A stretch of 64,000 nucleotides of DNA, taken from NCBI RefSeq assembly GCF_025950235.1, contig NZ_JAPDDT010000020.1, forward strand, positions 1 through 64,000, in the 5' to 3' direction. The notes under the pieces were generated by a model that saw only the letters and a program-made list of their open reading frames with translations, did not search any database and was not told the DNA's origin. Position 1 is the first letter of the stretch. Each line of letters opens with the position of its first letter. Made by a program: the position numbers and the translations under genes. Origin of the DNA: Luteolibacter arcticus (lineage in GTDB: Bacteria > Verrucomicrobiota > Verrucomicrobiia > Verrucomicrobiales > Akkermansiaceae). Shown piece after piece: positions 44,555 through 53,832 of the stretch.

Positions 44555-45186
44555 AAACTTGGCACGAGCCCCAGCAGCTCGGCCGGGGTCGAAATGATGT
44601 GTTCGGGAGCCTCCGCCCGGAGCGACTCGGCGGAGTTGAAGCCCCAGGTCACCGCGGCCATCGCGATGCCGGCTTTCTTGGACGCCTTGATGTCGCGGAT
44701 CTCGTCGCCCACGTAGAGCATCTCCTCGGCGTGGAGCGAGAAGGTCTTGCGGATCGCCCGCAGGTGGCCGGATTTCCCGGTCAGCCGCGAGGTCGAGGAG
44801 ATGAAATCGAAGTGTTCGCGGAGACCGTGGGCCTTCAGGAAGAGATCGACGTTTTCCTCGGCGTTCGACGTGAGCACGCCGAAGGACTTCGCCCGCGAGC
44901 GCAGCTCGGGGATGATGGCACCGATGCCGGGGATCAGCGGCAGGCGGGCGATATTGGAGCGCATCATCGAGGTGCCGCGCGACAGCAGCGTGGGCACGCG
45001 GCGTTTCGGGATGCCGAGGTGATCGAGCAGTGCGAGCAGCGAGAAACTGCGCAGCTCTGGCAGCTCTTCCTCCGAGATCTGGCGCAGCGAGTAATCGGGG
45101 GCCATCAAGTTATAGATCCGGCGGGTTTCCTCCAGCGTGTCGGCCAAGGTGCCGTCGAAGTCGAAGATGATCGTGCGGTAGGCCAT
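44551..45186 (-). CDS. HAD-superfamily phosphatase (phosphoglycolate phosphatase-like)
   Basis: A 211-residue protein from ATG 45186 (MAYRTIIFDFDGTLADT). It has HAD motif I (FDFDGTLADT), motif II in GVLTSN, motif III Lys in TGKSGHL and motif IV in YVGDEIRDIKAS. The helical cap places it in the Gph/PGP-like subfamily, so it is likely a small-molecule phosphatase such as phosphoglycolate phosphatase; the substrate cannot be fixed. It lies in a minus-strand run with tsaD and the S41 protease. Confidence 0.88.
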   Translation of the reverse strand: MAYRTIIFDFDGTLADTLEETRRIYNLMAPDYSLRQISEEELPELRSFSLLALLDHLGIPKRRVPTLLSRGTSMMRSNIARLPLIPGIGAIIPELRSRAKSFGVLTSNAEENVDLFLKAHGLREHFDFISSTSRLTGKSGHLRAIRKTFSLHAEEMLYVGDEIRDIKASKKAGIAMAAVTWGFNSAESLRAEAPEHIISTPAELLGLVPSL

Positions 45187-45240
45187 GCGAAGGTTCTGGC
45201 TAACTTGAGCCGGATTTCCCGATGCCTCAAGCATCTTGGC

Positions 45241-46281
45241 TCAACTCGCGTTTCCCGCGGCGACCAAGGGCAGATTCGGGTCGATGTCGGCGTCGAGCGG
45301 CGAGGCGTGGCCCTCGAAGGCCCGCAGCAGGGCGGCGAAGGCGATCATGGCGGCATTGTCCGTGCACAGCCCGGGCGTGGCGGTGGCGAGGGCGATGCCT
45401 TCCTTCCGGCAGGCGACCTCGAAGGCGGCGCGCAGGGTCTTGTTCAGGCTGACCCCGCCGGACAGGGCGATGAGGTCGCGGCCGGCGTGCTTTGCGGCGC
45501 GCAGGGTCTTGGTGACGAGCACTTCGATCACCGCTTCCTGGAAGGATGCGCATAGGTCGGCGAGGTCCTCCGGGCGCGCGCTGCCGGTGTCGGGATTTCG
45601 CTCGGAGAGGGTGTAGAGGACCGCCGTTTTCAGACCGGAGAAGGAGAAATCAAAGCCCGGCTCCTTCATCATCGAGCGCGGGAAGGCGAAGGCCTGCTTG
45701 TTGCCGCCGGCCGCGGTCCTTTCGATTTCCGGCCCGCCGGGATAAGGAAGGCCGAGCATCTTGGCGACCTTGTCGAAGGCCTCGCCTGCGGCGTCGTCGC
45801 GCGTGCCGCCGAGCTTCGAGTAGCGGCCGGGTCCGGCCACGTCTAACAGCAGGGTGTGGCCGCCCGAAACGATCAAGGCCAAGTGCGGGAGAACGATGCC
45901 GGTCTCAACAAACGGCGAGAGCAGGTGGCCTTCGAGGTGATTGATCGCGAGGAAGGGCTTTCCTGCCGCGGCGGCCATGGCTTTCGCCGCAGTGGCGCCG
46001 ATCAAGAGCGACGAGGCGAGGCCCGGTCCCGAGGTGGCGGCGAAGGCGTCGATGTCACGGATCGAAACGCCGGCGTGTTGCAGGGCCTGCTCGACCAGCG
46101 GGCGCAGGTGCAGCGAGTGATTGCGCGAGGCGACTTCCGGGACCACGCCGCCGTACTGGCGGTGCAGCTCGATCTGCGAGGCGATCTCCGACGCGAGGAT
46201 TTCTGCCGGCTTGCCGGGCTCGCCGGACAAGATGGCGACCGCGGTTTCGTCGCAGGAGGATTCGAGGGCTAACAGAAGCAT
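45241..46281 (-). CDS. tsaD: tRNA threonylcarbamoyladenosine transferase TsaD
   Basis: A 346-residue ASKHA-fold protein that transfers threonylcarbamoyl to A37 of ANN-decoding tRNAs, working with TsaB, TsaE and TsaC (not in this window). Hallmarks are LALESSCDETAVAI at the N-terminus, the metal-binding NHLEGHLLSP (two His), VSGGHTLLL, and the LSGGVSLN phosphate-binding segment. The length is typical. It starts 9 bases after the S41 protease stop and is probably transcribed with it. Confidence 0.95.
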   Translation of the reverse strand: MLLLALESSCDETAVAILSGEPGKPAEILASEIASQIELHRQYGGVVPEVASRNHSLHLRPLVEQALQHAGVSIRDIDAFAATSGPGLASSLLIGATAAKAMAAAAGKPFLAINHLEGHLLSPFVETGIVLPHLALIVSGGHTLLLDVAGPGRYSKLGGTRDDAAGEAFDKVAKMLGLPYPGGPEIERTAAGGNKQAFAFPRSMMKEPGFDFSFSGLKTAVLYTLSERNPDTGSARPEDLADLCASFQEAVIEVLVTKTLRAAKHAGRDLIALSGGVSLNKTLRAAFEVACRKEGIALATATPGLCTDNAAMIAFAALLRAFEGHASPLDADIDPNLPLVAAGNAS

Positions 46282-46290
46282 GGCAGGTCC

Positions 46291-47493
46291 TCACTTCGTG
46301 TCTTGGACCGCTCGCAAGCCGGGGTCCGTCCACCCTTCGAGCTTCTTTGCTTCCTCCCCCGTCAGCGCGGCACGGCGGTAGGAGAGGACGAGCTTTTCCC
46401 GGTCGGCATCGGTGAAGTTCACCTTCAAGTCTGGAGTGATGCCGACGCGGTGCGGGGTTTTTCCCGACGGCGTGTGATAGGTGGCGATGGTCAGGCGCAG
46501 CGCGGTGCCGCCGCCCATGGGGATGATGTTCTGAACGGAGCCCTTGCCGTAGCTCGTCTCGCCGACGATCACGGCGCGCTTGAGGTCCTGGAGGGCACCG
46601 GCGGTCAGCTCCGAGGCGGAGGCCGACATGTGATCGATGAGCACGTTGATGGGATACTCGCGCTTCCGTCGCTGGCGCTCGGGCGTCTTGAGCGGCTCAC
46701 CCTGCACTTCGCCGCCGCGGCCTTGGGTCGTGACGACTGCGGTGTTCGGCGGAAGGAAGAGGCCGAGAATCTGCACCGTCTGTTGAAGGTCGCCGCCGGG
46801 ATTGCCGCGCAGGTCGAGGATCAGGCGCTTCATGCCCTTGTCCTCCAACTCATCGAGCGCGGCCTCCATTTCCCGTGCACAGCTTCCCATGAATGAGGCG
46901 AGGCGGATGTAGCCGGTGCCGGCGTCGTCTAACAACCGGGCCTCGGTCACTGCCTTTTCCTCGACGGCGATGTGGACCAGTTCGACCTCCAGCGGCTTCG
47001 GCTCGGCGGGCGATTTCACCTTCAGCTTGGTCTTCTCGCCCGGGGCCTTGCGCAGCGAGGTGAGCAGCACGGCGAGCGGAGGAGGGGGATTCCCGTTCAC
47101 TTCGAGGATCGAGGAGCCCGGCAGCAAGCCGGCGCGTGATGCCGGGGTGGCGGGTGCGATATTGGAGACGAATGGGCCATCGTCACGCACGCCGAGGGTC
47201 AGGCCGAGCGACGGCAGGAACGGGTCGAGCGTGGGGTCGGCTTCAAGGGCTCGCGCCATCTCCGGATGAATGAAGCTCGAGAAGGGATCGAGGCTGGAAA
47301 GCATCCCTTCCAGCGCGTGGTTCACCAGCCGATCATACTCCACCTTGTCGGCGTCGGGATGGCGTCGGCGGACCTGTTCGAGCACCTTCACGAAGCGCTC
47401 GATCGCCGGGTAGGCGGCTTCCTCCGGATCGGGAGGCTTCACCTGCTCCGCTGCAGAAAGGACGGGGATCAGCAGCAAGGGCAGCCAGCGCAT
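46291..47493 (-). CDS. S41-family C-terminal processing peptidase
   Basis: A 400-residue periplasmic protease with a signal peptide (MRWLPLLLIPVLSA), a helical N-terminal part, a PDZ domain (about 95-175; SNIAPATPASRAGLLPGS) and the S41 catalytic domain. The Ser/Lys dyad is Ser in SASASELTAGAL and Lys in GETSYGKGSVQ. The preceding motif LILDLRGNPGG is standard for CtpA-type proteases. It degrades or trims envelope proteins at their C-terminus. It is divergent from the phospholipase C gene and upstream of tsaD. Confidence 0.92.
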   Translation of the reverse strand: MRWLPLLLIPVLSAAEQVKPPDPEEAAYPAIERFVKVLEQVRRRHPDADKVEYDRLVNHALEGMLSSLDPFSSFIHPEMARALEADPTLDPFLPSLGLTLGVRDDGPFVSNIAPATPASRAGLLPGSSILEVNGNPPPPLAVLLTSLRKAPGEKTKLKVKSPAEPKPLEVELVHIAVEEKAVTEARLLDDAGTGYIRLASFMGSCAREMEAALDELEDKGMKRLILDLRGNPGGDLQQTVQILGLFLPPNTAVVTTQGRGGEVQGEPLKTPERQRRKREYPINVLIDHMSASASELTAGALQDLKRAVIVGETSYGKGSVQNIIPMGGGTALRLTIATYHTPSGKTPHRVGITPDLKVNFTDADREKLVLSYRRAALTGEEAKKLEGWTDPGLRAVQDTK

Positions 47494-47681
47494 GGAAAGA
47501 GGATGCGAAAGGTGTCCGCGCCGTGGGAAGAGGAATCCGTGGCCGGAGTGGGGGTCTCGGGTGCGTTGTCACCTTGCCGAATCGTCTTTTCCGGAGCGCA
47601 ATTTTCCCTGGGCCCTTGAAAGGAAGCGAGGAGGGTGTCCTTAGTCCGACGGTCGTTTTTCCGCGGCAACTCTGATCCGAG

Positions 47682-50219
47682 ATGTTTTCCCGACGAGAAT
47701 TCCTACGTCGTGCCGGCCTGCTTTCCGGCGGGCTGGGTGCTGCGTCCGTGGTGCCGCCGTCGATCCTCAAGGCCATGGCCATCGAGCCGGCGGCAGGCAG
47801 CACCTTCCTGGATGCGGAGCACGTGGTCATCTTGATGCAGGAGAACCGCTCGTTTGATCATGCGCTCGGCGCGCTGCGCGGGGTGCGGGGCTTCGATGAC
47901 CCGCGGGCGATCACGATCCCAGGGGGCAAGCCGGTCTGGCTGCAGACGGATGTGAACGGCGACACCTATGCGCCCTTCGGATTGAAAATCCACGAATCGA
48001 ACTCCACCTGGATGAGCTGCCTGCCCCATGACCGGCGCTCGGAGGTCGCCGCTGGCAATCACGGCAAGCACGACCGTTGGCTGCCGGTTATGCAATCCGG
48101 GATCGAGGAGTACGAGCACATGCCGCTCACGCTTGGGTACTACGACCGCGGGGACATTCCCTTTTACTATGCCTTCGCGGACGCATTCACGGTGTGCGAC
48201 CAGCATTTCTGCTCGGTGCAGACCTCCACGACGCCGAACCGGCTGTATCTGTGGACGGGGACCAGTCGCGATCCCCGCGATCCGGCGGCAGAGGCCCTGC
48301 TGAGCAATGGGCAGGCCGATCACGATACGCATCCGGATTGGCCGACTTTCCCGGAGCGGCTGGAGGAGCACGGGATCGCGTGGAAGATCTATCAGAATGA
48401 GGTCGATTTTCCGACCGGGCTGTCGCCGGTCGCTGCGTCATGGCTGGGGAACTTCGGGGACAATCCCATGGAGTATTTCGCCCAGTATCATGTGGAGTTT
48501 TCGCCCGCGCGGGTGGCCGGCCTCAAGTCCCGGCTGGAGTTTATGCAAGGGCAGCTTGAGGCACCCGTGGAGGGGCCGCTTGCTCCGGAAGAGTCGGTAA
48601 CCCGGCGAGAGGAAATCGAGCGCAAGATCGCCGCGGTTTCTGCGGAGCTGGAGCGCTGCTCCCCGGAGAATTTCGCCAAGCTCCCACGGCGGGAGCAGAG
48701 CCTCCACCGCAAGGCTTTCACCACGAACACCGGCGATCCGGCCTATCGCGAGCTGGCGACGCTGAGCTATCTGGAAGGAGAGCTGCAGCGTGAGGTGCAG
48801 ATCCCCGCCCGCGACGTGCTCCATCAGTTCCGCAGGGATGTGGATGAAGGAACGCTGCCATGCGTGTCGTGGCTCGTGGCCCCGGAGAATTTCTCCGATC
48901 ACCCGTCCGCGCCGTGGTATGGGGCGTGGTACGTTTCCGAGGTGCTGGAAATCCTCACGAAGAATCCGGAGGTGTGGAAGAAGACGATCTTCATCCTGAC
49001 CTACGACGAGAACGACGGCTACTACGACCACGTCCCGCCCTTCGTTCCTCCTCATCCCGACTTCGCGGGCAGCGGCGTGGCATCCCCGGAGATCGATACG
49101 CGGCTGGAATTCGATGCCCACGGGAACCCGCTCGGACTCGGCTATCGCGTGCCGATGGTGATTGCCTCGCCATGGAGCCGCGGTGGGAACGTCTGTTCGC
49201 AGGTGTTCGACCACACCTCGGTGCTGCAATTCCTGGAGATCTTCCTCAGCCACAAGACCAAGAAGGAGATCCGTGAGACGAACATCGGGCCTTGGCGGCG
49301 TGCAATCTGTGGCGACCTGACGTCCGCCTTCCGCCCCCATGGCGGCGAGTGCGATGTGAATCCACTGCCGTTGCAGCGCGATGCCTTCGTGGAGGGGATT
49401 CACCGCGCCGGGTTCATGGAGCCGCCGGTGGGATTCAAGGCCTTGGACAAGGAGGCCATTCGCGATGTGCTGGAGCGACCGCTGTCCTCGGCCCATCTCC
49501 CGCGGCAGGAACCGGGGATGAGGCTTTCCTGTGCCTTGCCCTACGAACTCCGCGCCGAAGGCCGGCTGAACCGGCAGGCGGGTGTCTTTTCCGTCACCTT
49601 CGAGTCCGTGGAGAACCGGGGGAAGGGAGTGGGTGCTCCTTTCCATGTCTATGCTCCCGGGCAAACGCTGCCCGATGATGTGGAGACCTACACGGATGCC
49701 CCTGCGCCGATGGAAGAAGTGCGGCGCTGGTCCTTCGCGGTGAGCGCCGGTGGCAAGGTGGAATACACGTGGCCGTTGGCGATGTTTGAGGGTGGCTACT
49801 ACTTCCTTCGTACTTACGGACCCAATGGCTTCTTCCGCGAGTATCAGGGCGATGCCACGGATCCCGATCTCGCCATCTCGTCCGAATACTCCGGAGGTCG
49901 TCTCGTTTTCCGTTTCTCGAATGCGAGCGGTGAGGCTCGGGAAGTGGTGATCACGGACCGAGCTTACGGCGCCGCTGACCTGCGCCGCGTCGTGGGGCTG
50001 GGCGCGACCGAGACCCTGCCGCTGGATCTAACAGCCAGTCATCGCTGGTATGACCTGGAAGTCACGATCGCAGGGGCTGCCCGCTTTTTCCGTCGATACG
50101 CAGGACGCGTCGAAACCGGTGAGCCGGGAATGAGCGATCCGCTGATCGGCCGGAACGGCATCGTCACCGCTGGGATCGAACGAGTGCCGCCCGCCGATCC
50201 GCCGCAGAGGAGGGACTGA
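47682..50219 (+). CDS. Tat-exported phosphocholine-type phospholipase C
   Basis: An 845-residue protein with a Tat signal (SRREFLRRAGLLSGG) and the phosphoesterase domain of non-haemolytic/haemolytic phospholipase C: VVILMQENRSFDHALG (nucleophile region), TPNRLYLWTGT, LVAPENFSDHPSAPW and TYDENDGYYDHV. Two C-terminal repeat domains (DUF756-type, about 620-710 and 720-805) complete the architecture. It hydrolyses phospholipid head groups such as phosphatidylcholine in the periplasm or outside. A loop of about 80 residues with charged helices (around 270-355) lies inside the catalytic domain, as is common in this family. It is monocistronic. Confidence 0.93.
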   Translation: MFSRREFLRRAGLLSGGLGAASVVPPSILKAMAIEPAAGSTFLDAEHVVILMQENRSFDHALGALRGVRGFDDPRAITIPGGKPVWLQTDVNGDTYAPFGLKIHESNSTWMSCLPHDRRSEVAAGNHGKHDRWLPVMQSGIEEYEHMPLTLGYYDRGDIPFYYAFADAFTVCDQHFCSVQTSTTPNRLYLWTGTSRDPRDPAAEALLSNGQADHDTHPDWPTFPERLEEHGIAWKIYQNEVDFPTGLSPVAASWLGNFGDNPMEYFAQYHVEFSPARVAGLKSRLEFMQGQLEAPVEGPLAPEESVTRREEIERKIAAVSAELERCSPENFAKLPRREQSLHRKAFTTNTGDPAYRELATLSYLEGELQREVQIPARDVLHQFRRDVDEGTLPCVSWLVAPENFSDHPSAPWYGAWYVSEVLEILTKNPEVWKKTIFILTYDENDGYYDHVPPFVPPHPDFAGSGVASPEIDTRLEFDAHGNPLGLGYRVPMVIASPWSRGGNVCSQVFDHTSVLQFLEIFLSHKTKKEIRETNIGPWRRAICGDLTSAFRPHGGECDVNPLPLQRDAFVEGIHRAGFMEPPVGFKALDKEAIRDVLERPLSSAHLPRQEPGMRLSCALPYELRAEGRLNRQAGVFSVTFESVENRGKGVGAPFHVYAPGQTLPDDVETYTDAPAPMEEVRRWSFAVSAGGKVEYTWPLAMFEGGYYFLRTYGPNGFFREYQGDATDPDLAISSEYSGGRLVFRFSNASGEAREVVITDRAYGAADLRRVVGLGATETLPLDLTASHRWYDLEVTIAGAARFFRRYAGRVETGEPGMSDPLIGRNGIVTAGIERVPPADPPQRRD

Positions 50220-50263
50220 GGCGCGATGAGTGCTCTGATGCCGCCGGTTATCTACCTTGAAAC

Positions 50264-50293
50264 AAAAACGGAGTGATCGTTTCCGATCACCCC
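50264..50293 (-). terminator. terminator of the tig-clpP-clpX operon
   Basis: A 10-bp stem with one mismatch (50270-50279 with 50284-50293) and loop TTTC, followed on the minus strand by a T run (50264-50268). It lies just beyond the clpX stop. Confidence 0.8.
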
Positions 50294-50307
50294 GCTGTGC
50301 AAATCAA

Positions 50308-51588
50308 TCACGCCGCGTCCTTGTCCGCGCGCTTGCGCCGCATCAGCGGCGGGCGTTCGCCGAGGACGACCGGGCGGTTGATGGTGATGGCCTCGATGTC
50401 GCCCTTGGACGGCACCTCGTACATCACATCCAGCATCAGCCGTTCGAAGATGGAGCGCAGGGCGCGGGCACCGGTGCCGCGGCGGACCGCTTCCTCGGCG
50501 AGGGCGCGCAGGGCATCGCGGGTCACGCGGAGCTTCACGCTGTTGAGGGCGAGCTGCTTGCCATACTGCTTCACCAGCGCGTTCTTCGGCTCGGTGAGGA
50601 TCGAGATGAGCTCGTCCTCGGTGAGCTTGCGGAGGGCGGAAATGACGGGCAGGCGGCCGATGAATTCGGGGATCAGGCCGAAGTGCAGCAGGTCTTCCGG
50701 CTCGGTCAGGTCGAGCACGTTACCGGTGGAGGACTTCACTTCCTCCACGGTGCCGTGGAAGCCGAGCGTGCTGCGGCCGAGGCGGCGCTCGATGATGTCT
50801 TCCAAGCCGACGAAAGCGCCGCCGCAGACGAAGAGGATCTTCTCGGTATTGACCTGGATGTACTCCTGCTGCGGGTGCTTGCGGCCCCCTTGCGGCGGGA
50901 CGTTGCAGATGGTTCCTTCGAGGATCTTCAGCAGCGCCTGTTGGACTCCTTCACCGGACACATCGCGGGTGATCGAGACGTTTTCGGTCTTGCGGCCGAT
51001 CTTGTCGATTTCGTCCACGTAGATGATGCCGCGCTCGGCGCGTTCGACATCGAAGTCGGAGGCTTGAAGCAAGCGCAGGATGATGTTTTCCACGTCCTCG
51101 CCGACGTAGCCGGCTTCGGTGAGTGTGGTCGCATCGACGATGCAGAAAGGGACATCGAGCAAGCGCGCGAGCGTGCGGGCAAGCAGGGTCTTGCCGGAGC
51201 CGGTGGGGCCCAGCAGCAGGACGTTCGACTTCTCGATTTCCACGCCGGCGAATTCCTCAGGGAGGGCCGCCTGGTCCTGGCGGAGGCGCTGGTAGTGGTT
51301 GTAGACCGCGACCGACAGCACCTTCTTGGCGTGGTCCTGGCCGATGACGAATTCATCGAGGCGGGCGCGCAACTCGGCGGGCGAGGGCAGGCGCTTGTTG
51401 CTCTGCTGGCCGCGGCGGCTCTTGGAGGACTTGGTGGCTCCTTCGGCGAGTTCCTTGTCGAGGATGTTCGAGCAAACCTCGACACACTCGTTGCAGATGT
51501 ACACGCCCGGGCCGGCGATTAGCTTTTTGACCTCCGAGTGGCTCTTGCCACAGAAGGAACACATCGTCAGATTGGAAGCTCGTGCCAT
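50308..51588 (-). CDS. clpX: ClpX, ATPase subunit of ClpXP protease
   Basis: A 426-residue AAA+ unfoldase that recognises tagged substrates and feeds them into ClpP. It has an N-terminal C4 zinc-binding domain (CSFCGKS, then CNECVEVC), a Walker A motif GPTGSGKT, a Walker B motif IIYVDEIDKIG and sensor/arginine-finger regions near GRLPVISAL. The length is typical. It is the last gene of the tig-clpP-clpX order found in many bacteria, with 72 bases between clpP and clpX and a terminator after clpX. Confidence 0.97.
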   Translation of the reverse strand: MARASNLTMCSFCGKSHSEVKKLIAGPGVYICNECVEVCSNILDKELAEGATKSSKSRRGQQSNKRLPSPAELRARLDEFVIGQDHAKKVLSVAVYNHYQRLRQDQAALPEEFAGVEIEKSNVLLLGPTGSGKTLLARTLARLLDVPFCIVDATTLTEAGYVGEDVENIILRLLQASDFDVERAERGIIYVDEIDKIGRKTENVSITRDVSGEGVQQALLKILEGTICNVPPQGGRKHPQQEYIQVNTEKILFVCGGAFVGLEDIIERRLGRSTLGFHGTVEEVKSSTGNVLDLTEPEDLLHFGLIPEFIGRLPVISALRKLTEDELISILTEPKNALVKQYGKQLALNSVKLRVTRDALRALAEEAVRRGTGARALRSIFERLMLDVMYEVPSKGDIEAITINRPVVLGERPPLMRRKRADKDAA

Positions 51589-51660
51589 AGGGGTGCCGGG
51601 TTGTAAAAGCAGCAGGCGCCGGGCCGAAAAGCCCGACGCCTGAACTTAGCGGAAAAGACC

Positions 51661-52353
51661 TCAGACGTCGTCCTTTTTTCCGTCATTCGTCTCGGCGAGG
51701 GCGGCAATGACGTCGGGAAGCTGCTTTCGGCTTTCCAACACCTTGTCCACCAAGCCATAGGCGACGGATTCCTCGGCCGACATGTAATTGTCACGATCCG
51801 AATCGTGTTCGATCTGCTCGATGCTCTTGCCAGTGTGCTTGGCAAGGATGCCGTTGAGGCGCTTTTTCAGGTTGAACATGAACCCGATCGTGCGCTCCAC
51901 GTCGGAGGCGGTGCCTTGCGCGCCGCCGGAGACCTGGTGGATCATCACGTGGGAATTCGGCAGGCAGAATCGCTTGCCCTTGGTCCCCGCGGTGAGCAGC
52001 ACCGAGCCCATCGAGGCGGCGATGCCGATGCAGTAGGTATTCACGTCGCAGGTCATGAACTGCATCGTGTCATACATCGCCAGACCGGCGGTCACGGAGC
52101 CGCCGGGGCTGTTGATGTAGATGTGAATGTCCTTCTTCGGGTCCTGCATTTGCAGGAAAAGAAGCTGGGCGATCACCGAGTTGGCGACGAAGTCGTCGAT
52201 CGGTGTGCCGATGAAGATGATGCGGTCCTTGAGGAGCCGCGAATAAATGTCAAAGGAACGCTCGCCGCGGCCATCCTGCTCGATGACCACGGGGACGTAG
52301 TAGCTGTTCTGCGGTGCTCCGCCGGCGCGGATCACGTTCGGAAAATCACTCAT
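51661..52353 (-). CDS. clpP: ClpP, proteolytic subunit of Clp protease
   Basis: A 230-residue serine protease. ATG 52353 is chosen, giving MSDFPNVIRAGG; ATG 52368 is five codons further out, and the long frame to 52461 is an overlap artefact with tig. The catalytic Ser is in GIAASMGSVLL and the His in SHVMIHQVSGG; the chamber motif INSPGGSVTAG is present. It is slightly longer than the usual 195-205 residues owing to a C-terminal tail (ALAETNDGKKDDV). The start lies inside the end of tig (8-base overlap), so the two are translationally coupled. Confidence 0.96.
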   Translation of the reverse strand: MSDFPNVIRAGGAPQNSYYVPVVIEQDGRGERSFDIYSRLLKDRIIFIGTPIDDFVANSVIAQLLFLQMQDPKKDIHIYINSPGGSVTAGLAMYDTMQFMTCDVNTYCIGIAASMGSVLLTAGTKGKRFCLPNSHVMIHQVSGGAQGTASDVERTIGFMFNLKKRLNGILAKHTGKSIEQIEHDSDRDNYMSAEESVAYGLVDKVLESRKQLPDVIAALAETNDGKKDDV

Positions 52354-53677
52354 TGGAAGTCTGTTCATCTGGAACTTCCTCGACGGTGGCGTGCTCCAGC
52401 ACGAAGTCAATGGCCTTGCCCACCAGCATCGAGTTGCGGATTCCGGGGAGGCGGCCGCCACGCTGGAGGTCCTTGATGAACTTCTTCGGGTTCTCCTTCC
52501 GCTGTTGGGCGATCATCGCGAGGTGGTTCACCAGTTCGTTGTCGCTGACCGCGATGCCCTCGTTGCGGGCGATTTCCTGGAGGATGAAGTTGGTCTTCAG
52601 GTTCGTGCGGGCCTGATCGCCGGCGGTGGCGATGATCTCGCCCTGTTGGGCTTCGATCTCCTCCTGGGTCATGCCGGACTTCATGCCGCGCTCGACGAGT
52701 GCGTCGGCCTGGCCCTGGGTCTCGTGGCGGAGCAGGTCATCCGGCAGGTCGAAGTCGACCAGCGAATTGAAGTGCTCGACGATCTGGTTGACCTTGTAGT
52801 CGTCGATGCGGCGGCGCTTCTCGATTTCGATCTGCTGCTTGGCGAGGCCGCGCAGTTCCTCGACGGTCTTGCCGCCGGTGATCTTGGCGGCGAACTCGTC
52901 ATTCAGCTCGGGCAGCACGGCCTGCTTGAGGCCCTTGAGGGCGACGTGGAAGACGACTTCCTTGCCGCGCAGGTCGGAAAGCGGGAAGTCTTCCGGGATG
53001 GTGAGGGCGATGTCCTTGGTGTCGCCGGTGCTGAGGCCGGTGACTTGGGCGGAAAAGCCGGGCAGGAAGCTGTTTTCATCCAGCTTGAGCCAGAAGCCCT
53101 CGCGGCCGCCGAGGTAGCCGGCTGGCTTGCCGAGTGCTTCTTCGAGCGGCTGGCCGTCGAGGCTGGAGGTAAAGTCGATCACCGCGAGGTCGCCCGTTTC
53201 GGCGGCGCGGCCTTCGATGTCGGAGTAGTCGGCGAAGCGCTCGCGCAGGCCTTCCAGCTGGGCATCGATCTCCGCGTCGGTGACTTCGGTGGAAGGAGCC
53301 TTCACCGGGATGCCCTTGTAGTTGGGCAGCGCCACTTCCGGGGCGAGGGTGAGGGTGGCGTTGAAGGTGATGGTGCCGTCCGCGTTGTGGGCCAGATTCT
53401 GCGGGATGCCGAAATTCAGCACCTTGAGAGCCTCCTGGCGCAGCGCCTCGTCATAGGCCTGGCGGACCAAGCGGTCATCGAGTTCCTCGACGATGGCGGT
53501 CTGGAATTTCTTCTCGATGACGTTCTTGGGCGCCTTGCCCGGGCGGAAGCCGGGGATGCGGGCCTGGGCGGTATAGCCGGAAACGATCTTCGCGCGTTCG
53601 CTCTGCACGGTTTCCGAGGGGACTTGGACGCGCAGCGTGGCGAGGCAGTTCGGCTGCTTTTCAACGGTGATGTTCAT
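52346..53677 (-). CDS. tig: trigger factor (ribosome-associated chaperone)
   Basis: A 443-residue protein in the order ribosome-binding domain (signature ARIPGFRPGKAPKNVI, about 38-53), FKBP-type prolyl isomerase domain (about 155-240; TGDLAVIDFTSSLDG) and a helical C-terminal chaperone domain. It binds nascent chains at the ribosome exit and helps them fold. It heads the tig-clpP-clpX operon and is divergent from bamA; a promoter is visible upstream. Confidence 0.95.
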   Translation of the reverse strand: MNITVEKQPNCLATLRVQVPSETVQSERAKIVSGYTAQARIPGFRPGKAPKNVIEKKFQTAIVEELDDRLVRQAYDEALRQEALKVLNFGIPQNLAHNADGTITFNATLTLAPEVALPNYKGIPVKAPSTEVTDAEIDAQLEGLRERFADYSDIEGRAAETGDLAVIDFTSSLDGQPLEEALGKPAGYLGGREGFWLKLDENSFLPGFSAQVTGLSTGDTKDIALTIPEDFPLSDLRGKEVVFHVALKGLKQAVLPELNDEFAAKITGGKTVEELRGLAKQQIEIEKRRRIDDYKVNQIVEHFNSLVDFDLPDDLLRHETQGQADALVERGMKSGMTQEEIEAQQGEIIATAGDQARTNLKTNFILQEIARNEGIAVSDNELVNHLAMIAQQRKENPKKFIKDLQRGGRLPGIRNSMLVGKAIDFVLEHATVEEVPDEQTSNE

Positions 53678-53714
53678 GGCGGAAAGGGCTGGTCCGGACT
53701 CGCCGGGGGCGGGA

Positions 53715-53743
53715 AGCTAAGGGGGGCGTCCGTTCCTTGTCAA
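53715..53743 (-). promoter_or_regulatory. promoter of tig-clpP-clpX
   Basis: On the minus strand TTGACA (53743-53738) and TTAGCT (53720-53715) are 17 bases apart, about 38 bases before the tig start codon. Confidence 0.5.
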
Positions 53744-53832
53744 AGCGAAGGTGCGGGCGTTAGGGACGGCGCTTTCAGACATGGTCCTTGACGGCCCCTG
53801 CCCATAAAAGGTTCCATGCGTTCCGTTAGCCG